This document shows positions 26,270 to 33,574 of a stretch of 64,000 bases of DNA, one piece after another (within the stretch, counting starts at the first letter, position 1; every line of letters starts with the position of its first letter). This DNA is from Achromobacter xylosoxidans. GTDB taxonomy: Bacteria > Pseudomonadota > Gammaproteobacteria > Burkholderiales > Burkholderiaceae_B. The translations under genes were made by a program, and so were the position numbers. The notes beneath the pieces are model-generated. The model searched no databases. It was not told where the DNA came from and saw only the letters and a list, made by a program, of their open reading frames with translations. The stretch is from contig NZ_MTLG01000052.1 of the NCBI RefSeq assembly GCF_002192695.1, forward strand, positions 186,001 through 250,000, given 5' to 3'.

Positions 26270-26761
26270 TCAGCCCAGCATCGCAGCCGCCTGGCCGTCC
26301 GCAAGCATCTGCTCGAACAGGTCATCGAGGTCGCTAGCCACCTCGCTGACCGCCTCGAACTCCGGTTCGACGCCATGCACGACCTGACCGGATCTTCTGT
26401 CGATCGCGAGAAATTCGTAGTCTCCGTCCACGCTCATGAAGATCGGTACATGACGCGTCCAGAAGGCCTCGACTTCCTGCCGGCCGGCCTCGCTCACGGC
26501 GGCTTCCAGGCTCATGCCGCGAAAGGCGTCCCATCCAAAGGCGCTACCGGTGGTTGCGGCATAGTCGGCCGCGCAGAGGAACCAGCGCGTGTCGTCCGCG
26601 TTGCTCAGGTGCGTGTACAAGGACAGGAACGCCGCGTGTTCGGTGCTGCCAGCCGGCGCGGCCATGGGCGCGGGGCCGGGCTCCGGGCGCAGTACCGTCC
26701 AGCCGCGCGCGGCAAGAAAGTCCAGGAAACGTTCGTGCAGGATGTTCATCAGGCCCGCCAT
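26270..26761 (-). CDS. SUKH (SMI1/KNR4)-like protein
   Basis: 163 aa, acidic, cytoplasmic. The region FLSLYTHLSNADDTRWFLCAADYA, the central W-x-x-F segment and the C-terminal acidic helix (SDLDDLFEQMLADG) resemble the SUKH superfamily, which includes many immunity proteins of bacterial toxin systems. It begins two bases after the stop of the LRR gene, so the two are one unit. No toxin gene is visible nearby. The assignment rests on pattern only. Confidence 0.5.
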   Translation of the reverse strand: MAGLMNILHERFLDFLAARGWTVLRPEPGPAPMAAPAGSTEHAAFLSLYTHLSNADDTRWFLCAADYAATTGSAFGWDAFRGMSLEAAVSEAGRQEVEAFWTRHVPIFMSVDGDYEFLAIDRRSGQVVHGVEPEFEAVSEVASDLDDLFEQMLADGQAAAMLG

Positions 26762-26763
26762 GG

Positions 26764-27639
26764 CTATCGCGTGGCCGCGATGTTCACGCGCCGCAAGCGC
26801 GCATTCAAGGTTTGCGCCAACTCGCCCAGTCCCACGTCGCCGCAGCCGACCAGCGTCAGCTCCTGCAATCGGGGCAGTTGGTCCAGCACGCCGATGTCCG
26901 CAATCCGCTTGCAGTACTGAATATCCAGCCGCTCCAAGCCCTCAAGTGCGGCGACAGGACCTATCATCTCCAGTGCAGTCTGGTTCTTCAGCCGCAAGGA
27001 ACGCAATCCCGCCAGTTGCTCGATACCGGACAGCGTCTTCAAACCGCGTCCCGCCACCAGGCCCAGCGCCAGCAGCGGCAGTCCCGCGATGCGACCGAAG
27101 ACCGACGAATCGAACGGCACGTTCCAGAGGTTCAGTTCCCTGAGCGGCAGGCTCAAGGCGCGGTCCAGCAGCGTGCCGCGCCGGTCTGGAACCATCGACA
27201 GCGACATCAATGCCGGGAAATCCTCCGGATCGAACCGCAACGTTGCGTCGACTGTCAGCGCTTCCAGCCTGGGCAGCGGGCCAGCCTGCCAGGTGTAGGT
27301 GCCGGGTGCGGGATGGAGAGAGAGATGGCGCAGGCTGGCCGGGAGCATGTCTGCGCGCAATCCGGTCAGGACGCTGCTTGAGACGGCGCCGGGACCGACA
27401 GACAGATGCGCCAGCGATGGCAGCCGGGCGATGAGTTCGGGCAGCTCGTGCAGCGGGTCGCCATGAGGCGCCCATAGGTGCGCGTCTTCGATCGAGGCCA
27501 GGACGGCCTCGCCCGGCGGGGCGTCGTGGAACACGATGCGTTCATCCGCGCCTGGGAATTGCGAGCGTTGGCGGCTGTGCATGACGCGCCAGGTCTGCGC
27601 GCGGGCAGGGCGAGGGATCGAAAACGGGATGAAGGACAT
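26764..27639 (-). CDS. Leucine-rich-repeat protein
   Basis: About 291 aa, no signal peptide. From residue ~70 it carries successive LRR-like units (LPSLAHLSVGPGA, LPASLRHLSLHPA, LPRLEALTVDA, LPLRELNLWNV, LAGLRSLRLKNQ, LEGLERLDIQYC, LPRLQELTLVGC). It is a cytoplasmic binding scaffold of unknown partner. It is coupled to the SUKH-like gene downstream and divergent from the CGNR regulator. ATG 27639 is preferred; the longer frame would need TTG at 27651. Confidence 0.75.
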   Translation of the reverse strand: MSFIPFSIPRPARAQTWRVMHSRQRSQFPGADERIVFHDAPPGEAVLASIEDAHLWAPHGDPLHELPELIARLPSLAHLSVGPGAVSSSVLTGLRADMLPASLRHLSLHPAPGTYTWQAGPLPRLEALTVDATLRFDPEDFPALMSLSMVPDRRGTLLDRALSLPLRELNLWNVPFDSSVFGRIAGLPLLALGLVAGRGLKTLSGIEQLAGLRSLRLKNQTALEMIGPVAALEGLERLDIQYCKRIADIGVLDQLPRLQELTLVGCGDVGLGELAQTLNARLRRVNIAATR

Positions 27640-27733
27640 GCGGCTTTCCAACGGATCCTTGGCCTGTCAGTTTACGGTGTGGATCGTGCGGGGAGCGGGT
27701 ATCGCGCGATGGCTGGCGTGGTATAGCTATTTT

Positions 27734-27764
27734 GTAACTTGATAGATAATAACTTAGTGGTTAC
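27734..27764. promoter_or_regulatory. GTAAC-N21-GTTAC dyad upstream of CGNR gene
   Basis: GTAAC at 27734-27738 and GTTAC at 27760-27764 form an inverted pair with exactly 21 bases between. It ends 19 bases before the CGNR start. An identically spaced pair lies upstream of the alpha/beta hydrolase gene (28447-28477). This is a candidate shared operator for the CGNR protein. Confidence 0.6.
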
Positions 27765-27783
27765 ATTGAAGGCGGAGATAACC

Positions 27784-28362
27784 ATGACCGCCACCCCCTC
27801 GCCCGAATTCCGCCTGCTGGGCGACCACGCCGCCCTGGATCTGATCAACACCATCGAACAATCCGATGATGGTCCCCTCGACCGACTGCAATCGGACGAC
27901 GACGTGCTGGCCTGGCTGCAAGCTTCGGGCTTTGCGCCCACCCAGCGCAAGGCCCCCAAGGGCCTGCTCGAATCCGCGCGAACCCTGCGCGAGACAGTGC
28001 GCACGTTGGTGGCGCAAAGAAAGGGGGGATTGCCGCTCAAGCTTCATGCGCTCAACCAGGCGCTCGCGGCCGGAGGCAGCCATCTCGAGGTCGCCGTTGT
28101 GGCGGGCGCGCCCAGCCTGGCGCGCCGCTATGAGGCGGCTACGCCTGATCAATGGCTGCTTCCCGCCGCGGAGGCCGCCGCGGACTTGCTCGTGCACGGG
28201 GATTTCGACCTGGTGCGCAAATGCGAGAGCCCGCTCTGTTCCCTCTGGTTCTATGACCGCACGCGATCCCATCGCCGCAGGTGGTGCAGCATGGCGCTGT
28301 GCGGCAACCGCCACAAAGTGGCAGCCTTTCGCCAGAGGGAAGCCCAGGACGCGGCTTCCTGA
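27784..28362 (+). CDS. ABATE/CGNR zinc-finger regulator
   Basis: 192 aa. The N-terminal ABATE (DUF1470) domain begins PEFRLLGDHAALDLINTIEQ. The C-terminal CGNR finger reads CESPLCSLWFYDRTRSHRRRWCSMALCGNRHKV with four cysteines for zinc. Such proteins act as stress-linked or substrate-responsive transcription regulators. Start 27784 is chosen because it places the family motif at the N-terminus and leaves the operator free. A strong terminator follows, so the hydrolase is a separate transcript. Confidence 0.9.
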   Translation: MTATPSPEFRLLGDHAALDLINTIEQSDDGPLDRLQSDDDVLAWLQASGFAPTQRKAPKGLLESARTLRETVRTLVAQRKGGLPLKLHALNQALAAGGSHLEVAVVAGAPSLARRYEAATPDQWLLPAAEAAADLLVHGDFDLVRKCESPLCSLWFYDRTRSHRRRWCSMALCGNRHKVAAFRQREAQDAAS

Positions 28363-28380
28363 GTTCTGCTTCGCTCAACC

Positions 28381-28408
28381 ATCCGGCCGCTCTGGCCGGA
28401 TTTTTTTT
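28381..28408 (+). terminator. Rho-independent terminator after CGNR gene
   Basis: ATCCGGCC and GGCCGGAT form a perfect 8-bp stem with a five-base loop, running directly into eight T residues. It starts 19 bases after the CGNR stop. Confidence 0.95.
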
Positions 28409-28446
28409 GGGTGTACCTCTGCTGACCATAGCTTCCATCTATTTTG

Positions 28447-28477
28447 GTAACCGGTAAAAATTAAATTGACAGGTTAC
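28447..28477. promoter_or_regulatory. Second GTAAC-N21-GTTAC dyad, upstream of hydrolase
   Basis: GTAAC at 28447-28451 and GTTAC at 28473-28477, again exactly 21 bases apart. A TTGACA hexamer (28467-28472), usable as a -35 element, touches the right arm, so a bound protein could act at this promoter. It lies 77 bases upstream of the hydrolase start. Confidence 0.6.
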
Positions 28478-28553
28478 TTAGAAAGAAGAAGAATGGCTTC
28501 CACAGCCAGTAGGAATTTGGCCATTGATCCAGTCCTTGAACCCGGAGATCGTC

Positions 28554-29426
28554 ATGTCCAGCACCCCTGAAAACCAGATCCAAACGCGTCGCGTGCAAGC
28601 CGACGGCCTGAATTTTTTCTATCGCGTGGCGGGCGATCCCGACGCGCCCGTGCTGCTGCTTCTGCACGGCTTTCCCAGTTCCTCGCATCAATTCCGCAAC
28701 CTGATCCCGATTCTGGCGGCACGCTTTCACGTGATCGCGCCGGACCTGCCCGGCTTCGGCTTCACCGAAGTGTCCGAGGAACGCCGCTACCGGTACACGT
28801 TTGACGACCTGGCCGTGTCGCTCGGCGCGTTCGTCGATGCGTTGGGCCTCAAGCGCTATGCGATGTACGTTTTCGATTACGGCGCGCCCGTCGGGCTGCG
28901 ACTGGCGCTGGCCCACCCCGAGCGGGTGACCGGCCTGGTCTCGCAGAACGGCAACGCGTATCTCGAAGGGCTGGGCGACGCCTGGGCGCCAGTCCGGGCC
29001 TACTGGGCAGAGCCGACCGCGGCCAACCGGCAGGTCATCGCGGATGCCGTGCTGAACCTCGAGGGAACGAAGTGGCAGTACCTGCATGGCGTCGCCAATC
29101 CGGACGACGTGGCTCCGGAAAGCTACACGCTCGATGCCGCCCTGCTCGAACGGCCAGGCAACAAGGAAATCCAGCTCGATCTGTTCCTGGACTACGCCAA
29201 CAACCTGAAGCGGTATCCGGATTTCCAGGCGTTCTTCCGCGCGGCGAAAGTCCCGACGTTGGCAATCTGGGGGCGCCACGATCCGTTCTTCATTCCGCCT
29301 GGCGCCGAGGCGTTCAAGCGGGACAATCCGGACGCGCAGGTTGAGCTGCTGGATACCGGGCATTTTGCGCTCGAGACGCATGCGGGGCATATCGGACGCC
29401 GGATCATCGAGGTGTTGGCGCCGTGA
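28554..29426 (+). CDS. Alpha/beta hydrolase, Asp-nucleophile type (epoxide hydrolase/dehalogenase-like)
   Basis: 290 aa. Oxyanion motif LLLHGFPSSSHQF; nucleophile elbow YVFDYGAPVG with Asp108 where esterases have Ser; acid Asp243 in GRHDPFF; His270 in DTGHFALET. The Asp-Asp-His triad is that of haloalkane/haloacetate dehalogenases and epoxide hydrolases, not of esterases. The substrate is unknown. GGAG seven bases before ATG 28554 fixes the start. Probably controlled by the adjacent CGNR regulator through the shared dyad. Confidence 0.85.
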   Translation: MSSTPENQIQTRRVQADGLNFFYRVAGDPDAPVLLLLHGFPSSSHQFRNLIPILAARFHVIAPDLPGFGFTEVSEERRYRYTFDDLAVSLGAFVDALGLKRYAMYVFDYGAPVGLRLALAHPERVTGLVSQNGNAYLEGLGDAWAPVRAYWAEPTAANRQVIADAVLNLEGTKWQYLHGVANPDDVAPESYTLDAALLERPGNKEIQLDLFLDYANNLKRYPDFQAFFRAAKVPTLAIWGRHDPFFIPPGAEAFKRDNPDAQVELLDTGHFALETHAGHIGRRIIEVLAP

Positions 29427-29434
29427 TGGATTCC

Positions 29435-29460
29435 GAAAGGACCGCCGGGGCGGCCCTTTC
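29435..29460 (+). terminator. Strong stem-loop after hydrolase gene
   Basis: GAAAGGACCGCC and GGCGGCCCTTTC form a 12-bp stem with one mismatch and a two-base centre, eight bases beyond the hydrolase stop. Only a short T-containing tail follows. Confidence 0.7.
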
Positions 29461-29555
29461 ATTACGCATACCTATTGGAGCGCGCCGCGTATACCGCCGC
29501 AGCAGACGGATTCAGGCTAAAGTGCCCGTTCATTTGGATCGAGGATGGATAGGGT

Positions 29556-30497
29556 ATGTCCAACGAAAGCCCGCTTCTTGATGACAACGCGGTGTACAGG
29601 ACCTTGCTGGAGTCGACCAAGGCGATTCCCTGGAAGATTGATTGGGCCACGAAGCAGTTCGCCTATATCGGTCCGCAGATCGAGGCGTTGCTGGGCTGGA
29701 CCGTAGCAAGCTGGGTGAGCGTGGAGGATTGGGCCATGCGCATGCACCCGGAGGATCGCGATGCCGTGGTGAATTTTTGCGTCAGCCAATCCCAGGCCGG
29801 CGTGGACCACGAGGCCGACTATCGGGCGCTGACCAAGGACAACGGCTACGTGTGGATCCGCGACGTCGTGCACGTCATGCGCGATGACAACGGCCAGGTC
29901 CAAGCGCTGATCGGCTTCATGTTCGACATCACCGAACGCAAGCAGACAGAGGAAAAGCTGCTGACCTTGCAAAAGGAGTTGGAGGCGCTGTCCTTCAAGG
30001 ATGGCTTGACGAATATTGCCAACCGGCGTCGCTTCGATAGCGGTTTTGAACTGGAATGGGAGCGTGCGGGCAGCGAACGAAAGCCGTTGTCGGTATTGTT
30101 GTTCGACGTCGATTTTTTCAAGCAGTACAACGATTTGTATGGCCACACCCAGGGCGACCAGTGCCTGGTGGATATCGCGCAGACCTTGAGCCTTGCGCTG
30201 GACGGCCCGCGCGATCTGGTTGCGCGATACGGCGGAGAAGAGTTTGTCGTGCTGCTGCCCGAAGCCGATGCCGAAGTTGCGCGAAAAGTCGCTGAACGCT
30301 GCCAGCGATTGCTCCAGAAGAAGGCTATCGTGCACGCGCTGTCACCGCATGGCGGGTGCGTTACCGTCAGCATCGGAGCAGGCACGGTGGTGCCAGACGG
30401 GCAGACAGACCGTGCTGGTTTCGTCAAGGCCGTAGATCAGCAACTGTACGCGGCCAAGAACAACGGGCGAAACCGAATTGAGCACGTGGAGCTATAG
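29556..30497 (+). CDS. PAS-GGDEF diguanylate cyclase
   Basis: 313 aa, soluble. PAS/PAC domain about residues 15-130 (WKIDWATKQFAYIGPQIEALLGW, VQALIGFMFDITERKQ), short coiled link, then a GGDEF domain (LSFKDGLTNIANRRRFD, LLFDVDFFKQYND, active-site GGEEF at 226-230). It should make c-di-GMP from GTP. The position of the inhibitory RxxD site upstream of GGEEF reads GPRD, so product inhibition may be absent. The signal sensed by the PAS domain is unknown. It is monocistronic. Confidence 0.93.
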   Translation: MSNESPLLDDNAVYRTLLESTKAIPWKIDWATKQFAYIGPQIEALLGWTVASWVSVEDWAMRMHPEDRDAVVNFCVSQSQAGVDHEADYRALTKDNGYVWIRDVVHVMRDDNGQVQALIGFMFDITERKQTEEKLLTLQKELEALSFKDGLTNIANRRRFDSGFELEWERAGSERKPLSVLLFDVDFFKQYNDLYGHTQGDQCLVDIAQTLSLALDGPRDLVARYGGEEFVVLLPEADAEVARKVAERCQRLLQKKAIVHALSPHGGCVTVSIGAGTVVPDGQTDRAGFVKAVDQQLYAAKNNGRNRIEHVEL

Positions 30498-30601
30498 ACC
30501 CGTCCGTGTGTGGGAAATGGGTGCCAGACTACAATTTGCCTATCCAAATACTGCGAAATCGTAGTCTGACACCGTTATCCTGCCGAGGAATCTACCCGTT
30601 C

Positions 30602-31030
30602 ATGCACATCGAAGAACGCATCCAAATCGCAGTGCCTCCCATGGTCATCGACCATATTTGGAGCGAAGTCGACCGATGGCACCTGTGGGACCCGGACACC
30701 AAGCAAGCCCAATTGAACGGGCCATTCGTCGTTGGAACAAGAGGCCGGATAGTTCCCCGCAAGGGCATGGGCGTGCCCATGGTTGTCACAGAGCGATCCG
30801 AGGGCCGATCGTTCACCGTAGAGGGTTACATCCCTCTGTTCCGCATGCACTTCGAGCACACCGTTACGCCGGTGGATGCCGGCTCGGAAGTCGCTCACCG
30901 CGTATGGTTCTCTGGCGCCCTTGCGGTTATTTTCGGGCCACGTGTCGCCAAGCAGATTCGGGAGGGGCTTCCTCAAACCATGCAATCACTTAAAGCATAT
31001 GCTGAGAATCGCGAAGCGCCTCGTCACTAG
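30602..31030 (+). CDS. SRPBCC-fold protein (polyketide cyclase-like)
   Basis: 142 aa beginning MHIEERIQIAVPP with the SRPBCC pattern IDHIWSEVDRWHLWDPDT, then hydrophobic cavity strands and a long C-terminal helix (IREGLPQTMQSLKAYAE). The fold binds small hydrophobic ligands; this one is uncharacterised. GAGGAA at 30585 precedes ATG 30602 with an 11-base gap; the frame stays open upstream, but without family similarity. Confidence 0.75.
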   Translation: MHIEERIQIAVPPMVIDHIWSEVDRWHLWDPDTKQAQLNGPFVVGTRGRIVPRKGMGVPMVVTERSEGRSFTVEGYIPLFRMHFEHTVTPVDAGSEVAHRVWFSGALAVIFGPRVAKQIREGLPQTMQSLKAYAENREAPRH

Positions 31031-31043
31031 CCGCGGGCCAGCC

Positions 31044-31075
31044 TGGGATATGGCGTCAGCTTCACGCCTATCCCA
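31044..31075. terminator. Hairpin between converging genes
   Basis: TGGGATATGGCGT and ACGCCTATCCCA form a 12-bp stem with one bulged base and a short loop, between the SRPBCC gene and the opposing EamA gene. It probably serves as a bidirectional terminator. Confidence 0.65.
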
Positions 31076-31081
31076 CCATTC

Positions 31082-31942
31082 CTAGGCATACCGCTTCGCA
31101 CCCGCCACGCAAACCACCGCCGCCAGCGTCACGATCAACATCGTCCAGCTGACATTCTCATGCAGCAGCAGCGCCGCCAAGCCTAGCCCCATGAAAGGCT
31201 GGAATAGCTGCAACTGCCCCACAGCGGCAATTCCGCCCTGCGCCAGCCCGCGGTACCAGAACACGAACCCGATAAGCATGCTGAACAGCGACACGTAGGC
31301 CAGGCCTATCCACGCGGGCGTGCCGACGTGTTCGAACGTGGCGGGCATGGTAAGCAGCGCAATGGGCAGCATGACGGGCAGGGACAGCACCAGCGCCCAG
31401 CTGATGACTTGCCAGCCGCCCAGCTTGCGGGAGAGCTTGGCGCCTTCGGCGTAGCCCAGGCCGCAGACGATGATGGAGGCGAGCATCAGCAGGTCGCCGG
31501 TGGGCGAGGCTTCCAGGCCGCCCCAGGCGGCGTAGCCCGCAACGCAGGCGGCGCCGACGATGGAGAACATCCAGAACGGCGGGCGCGGGCGTTCGCCGCC
31601 GCGTATCACGGCGAAGATGGCGGTGCTGAGCGGCAGCAGGCCGAGGAAGACGATGGAGTGGGCCGAGGTCACGTGCTGCAGGGCCAGCGCCGTCAGCAAG
31701 GGGAAGCCGACGACCACGCCCAGCGCGGTCAGCGCCAGGGACGGGATGTCGGACAGGGACGGCCGGCGTTGGCGCAGCAGCATCAGCAGGGCCAGGCCCA
31801 GCAGGCCTGCGATGGCGGCTCGGGCGCAGGTCAGGAATATGGGGTCGAGGTCCGCCACGGCGACCCGCGTTGCGGGCAGGGATCCCGCGAAAATCACGAC
31901 ACCGATAAAACCGTTTACCCAGCCGCTGGTGGCCTTTTGCAT
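31082..31942 (-). CDS. EamA/DMT family transporter
   Basis: 286 aa, ten membrane helices in two EamA repeats (NGFIGVVIFAGSLPATRVAVADLDPIFLTCARAAIAGL; second half beginning PTGDLLMLASIIVCGLGYAEG). These are exporters of amino acids or metabolites. It is divergent from a MocR-type regulator with three CAGTAC repeats between, so it is a likely target of that regulator. Confidence 0.9.
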   Translation of the reverse strand: MQKATSGWVNGFIGVVIFAGSLPATRVAVADLDPIFLTCARAAIAGLLGLALLMLLRQRRPSLSDIPSLALTALGVVVGFPLLTALALQHVTSAHSIVFLGLLPLSTAIFAVIRGGERPRPPFWMFSIVGAACVAGYAAWGGLEASPTGDLLMLASIIVCGLGYAEGAKLSRKLGGWQVISWALVLSLPVMLPIALLTMPATFEHVGTPAWIGLAYVSLFSMLIGFVFWYRGLAQGGIAAVGQLQLFQPFMGLGLAALLLHENVSWTMLIVTLAAVVCVAGAKRYA

Positions 31943-31966
31943 CTGAAGCTCCTTGATACCGGGCTT

Positions 31967-32047
31967 CAGTACAGCACGGCGGCCGTGTGCAGTCCACGCA
32001 CAATCCAGTACAATTTTACGGAACTGTTATGTATTAAAAGCCAGTAC
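31967..32047. promoter_or_regulatory. Three direct CAGTAC repeats between eamA and mocR
   Basis: CAGTAC occurs at 31967-31972, 32006-32011 and 32042-32047, the last two extended to CCAGTAC, spaced 39 and 36 bases apart. MocR regulators typically bind direct repeats in such divergent gaps. Confidence 0.55.
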
Positions 32048-32060
32048 GGTGGAGGATTCC

Positions 32061-33446
32061 ATGGCGCGTGGCGGTACCCTCATCAAGAAAGTCATGAGCG
32101 AGATCCAGGCGCGGATTGCGGCGCGCGTGGCCTTGCCCGGCGCCCGGCTGCCTTCGGTGAGAGTGCAGGCCAAGGCGCTGGACGTGTCGGTGTCCACGGT
32201 GGTGGAGGCCTACGAACGGCTGGCGGCCGAGGGCGTGCTGGTGTCGCGTCCCGGTTCGGGATTTTACGTGGCCGGGCAGGTGGCGCCGCTGGCGCTTACC
32301 GAGATGGGACCGAAGCTGGACCGGGAAGTCGACCCACTGTGGGTATCGCGCCAGTCGCTGGCGGCGGAGGCGGATAGCTTGCGGCCGGGCTGCGGCTGGC
32401 TGCCGGTCAGCTGGATGTATGAGGACGGGCTGCGGCGCGCCATGCGCGGCATGGCGCGGGCCGAGACCGCGGAACTGACCGAGTATGGAACGCCCTTGGG
32501 CCACGCGCCCTTGAGGCAGCTGCTGGCGCGACGGATGGCGGGGATGGGGATAGAGGCCGGGCCCGAGCAGATCATGCTGACCGATTCGGGGACTCAGTCC
32601 ATCGACCTGATCCTGCGCTTTCTGCTGGAGCCGGGGGACACGGTGCTGGTGGACGACCCCTGCTACTTCAATTTCCATGCGCTGTTGAAGGCGCATCGCG
32701 TCAAGGCGGTGGGGGTTCCGTACACGCCGAACGGTCCGGATGTGCGGGCATTTGAAACGGCGCTGCGCGAGCATTCTCCGCGGCTCTACATCACGAACTC
32801 TGGCATCCATAATCCCACGGGCGCCACCCTGTCGCCCTTGGTCGCGCACCGTCTGCTGAAGCTGGCGGACGATTCCGAGTTGGTGATCGTCGAGGACGAC
32901 ATCTTCGCGGATTTCGAGAATACGCCCGCGCCGCGCCTGGCCGCGTTCGACGGGCTGTCGCGGGTCATACACATCGGCAGCTTCTCGAAGACGGTATCGG
33001 CGTCGGTGCGCTGCGGATATATCGCGGTGCGCTCCGACTGGGTGGAAAGCCTGACCGACCTGAAGGTCGCCACGACCTTCGGCAGCAGCCGCCTGGCGGC
33101 CGACATCATCTTCAGGACGCTGACGGGGAGCGGCTACCGCAGGCATATGGAATCGACCCGGCTGCGGCTGGCGCAGCAAATGGACAAGACGGCCGCGAAG
33201 CTGCAGAAACTGGGCATCAAGCCCTGGCTGACGCCGCGGGCGGGGATGTTCCTGTGGTGCCGCCTGCCCGAGGGCAAGGACGCGGCCACCGTCGCGCGGC
33301 TGTGCCTCAAGGAAGGCGTGGTGGTGGCGCCTGGCAATGCGTTCAGCCAGTCGCTGGCTGCGGGAGATTTCCTGCGGTTCAACGTCGCCCAGTCCACGGA
33401 TGAGCGGGTGTTCACGGTCCTGGCCAAGGCGCTGAACGCGGCTTGA
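32061..33446 (+). CDS. MocR-type (GntR-aminotransferase) regulator
   Basis: 461 aa. N-terminal GntR winged helix (MSEIQARIAARVALPGARLPSVRVQAKALDVSVSTVVEAYERLAAEG) and a fold-type I aminotransferase domain with LTDSGTQSIDLILRFLLEPGD, YITNSGIHNPTGATLS and the PLP lysine in GSFSKTVSASVRCGY (Lys310). It senses PLP or an amino-compound adduct. GGAGGA directly before ATG 32061 fixes the start. It probably controls the divergent EamA exporter. Confidence 0.92.
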   Translation: MARGGTLIKKVMSEIQARIAARVALPGARLPSVRVQAKALDVSVSTVVEAYERLAAEGVLVSRPGSGFYVAGQVAPLALTEMGPKLDREVDPLWVSRQSLAAEADSLRPGCGWLPVSWMYEDGLRRAMRGMARAETAELTEYGTPLGHAPLRQLLARRMAGMGIEAGPEQIMLTDSGTQSIDLILRFLLEPGDTVLVDDPCYFNFHALLKAHRVKAVGVPYTPNGPDVRAFETALREHSPRLYITNSGIHNPTGATLSPLVAHRLLKLADDSELVIVEDDIFADFENTPAPRLAAFDGLSRVIHIGSFSKTVSASVRCGYIAVRSDWVESLTDLKVATTFGSSRLAADIIFRTLTGSGYRRHMESTRLRLAQQMDKTAAKLQKLGIKPWLTPRAGMFLWCRLPEGKDAATVARLCLKEGVVVAPGNAFSQSLAAGDFLRFNVAQSTDERVFTVLAKALNAA

Positions 33447-33574
33447 TGCGCGCGCTGACGCCGCTTGCCTGAACCGTCGCCAGCCGCATTCCAAAATATT
33501 CTCCTGTCCCCTGATACCTTTTGCTTTCTCAACTGGCATAGCAACTATCCATCCCAGTTCGAGAGGCTTTCTTC

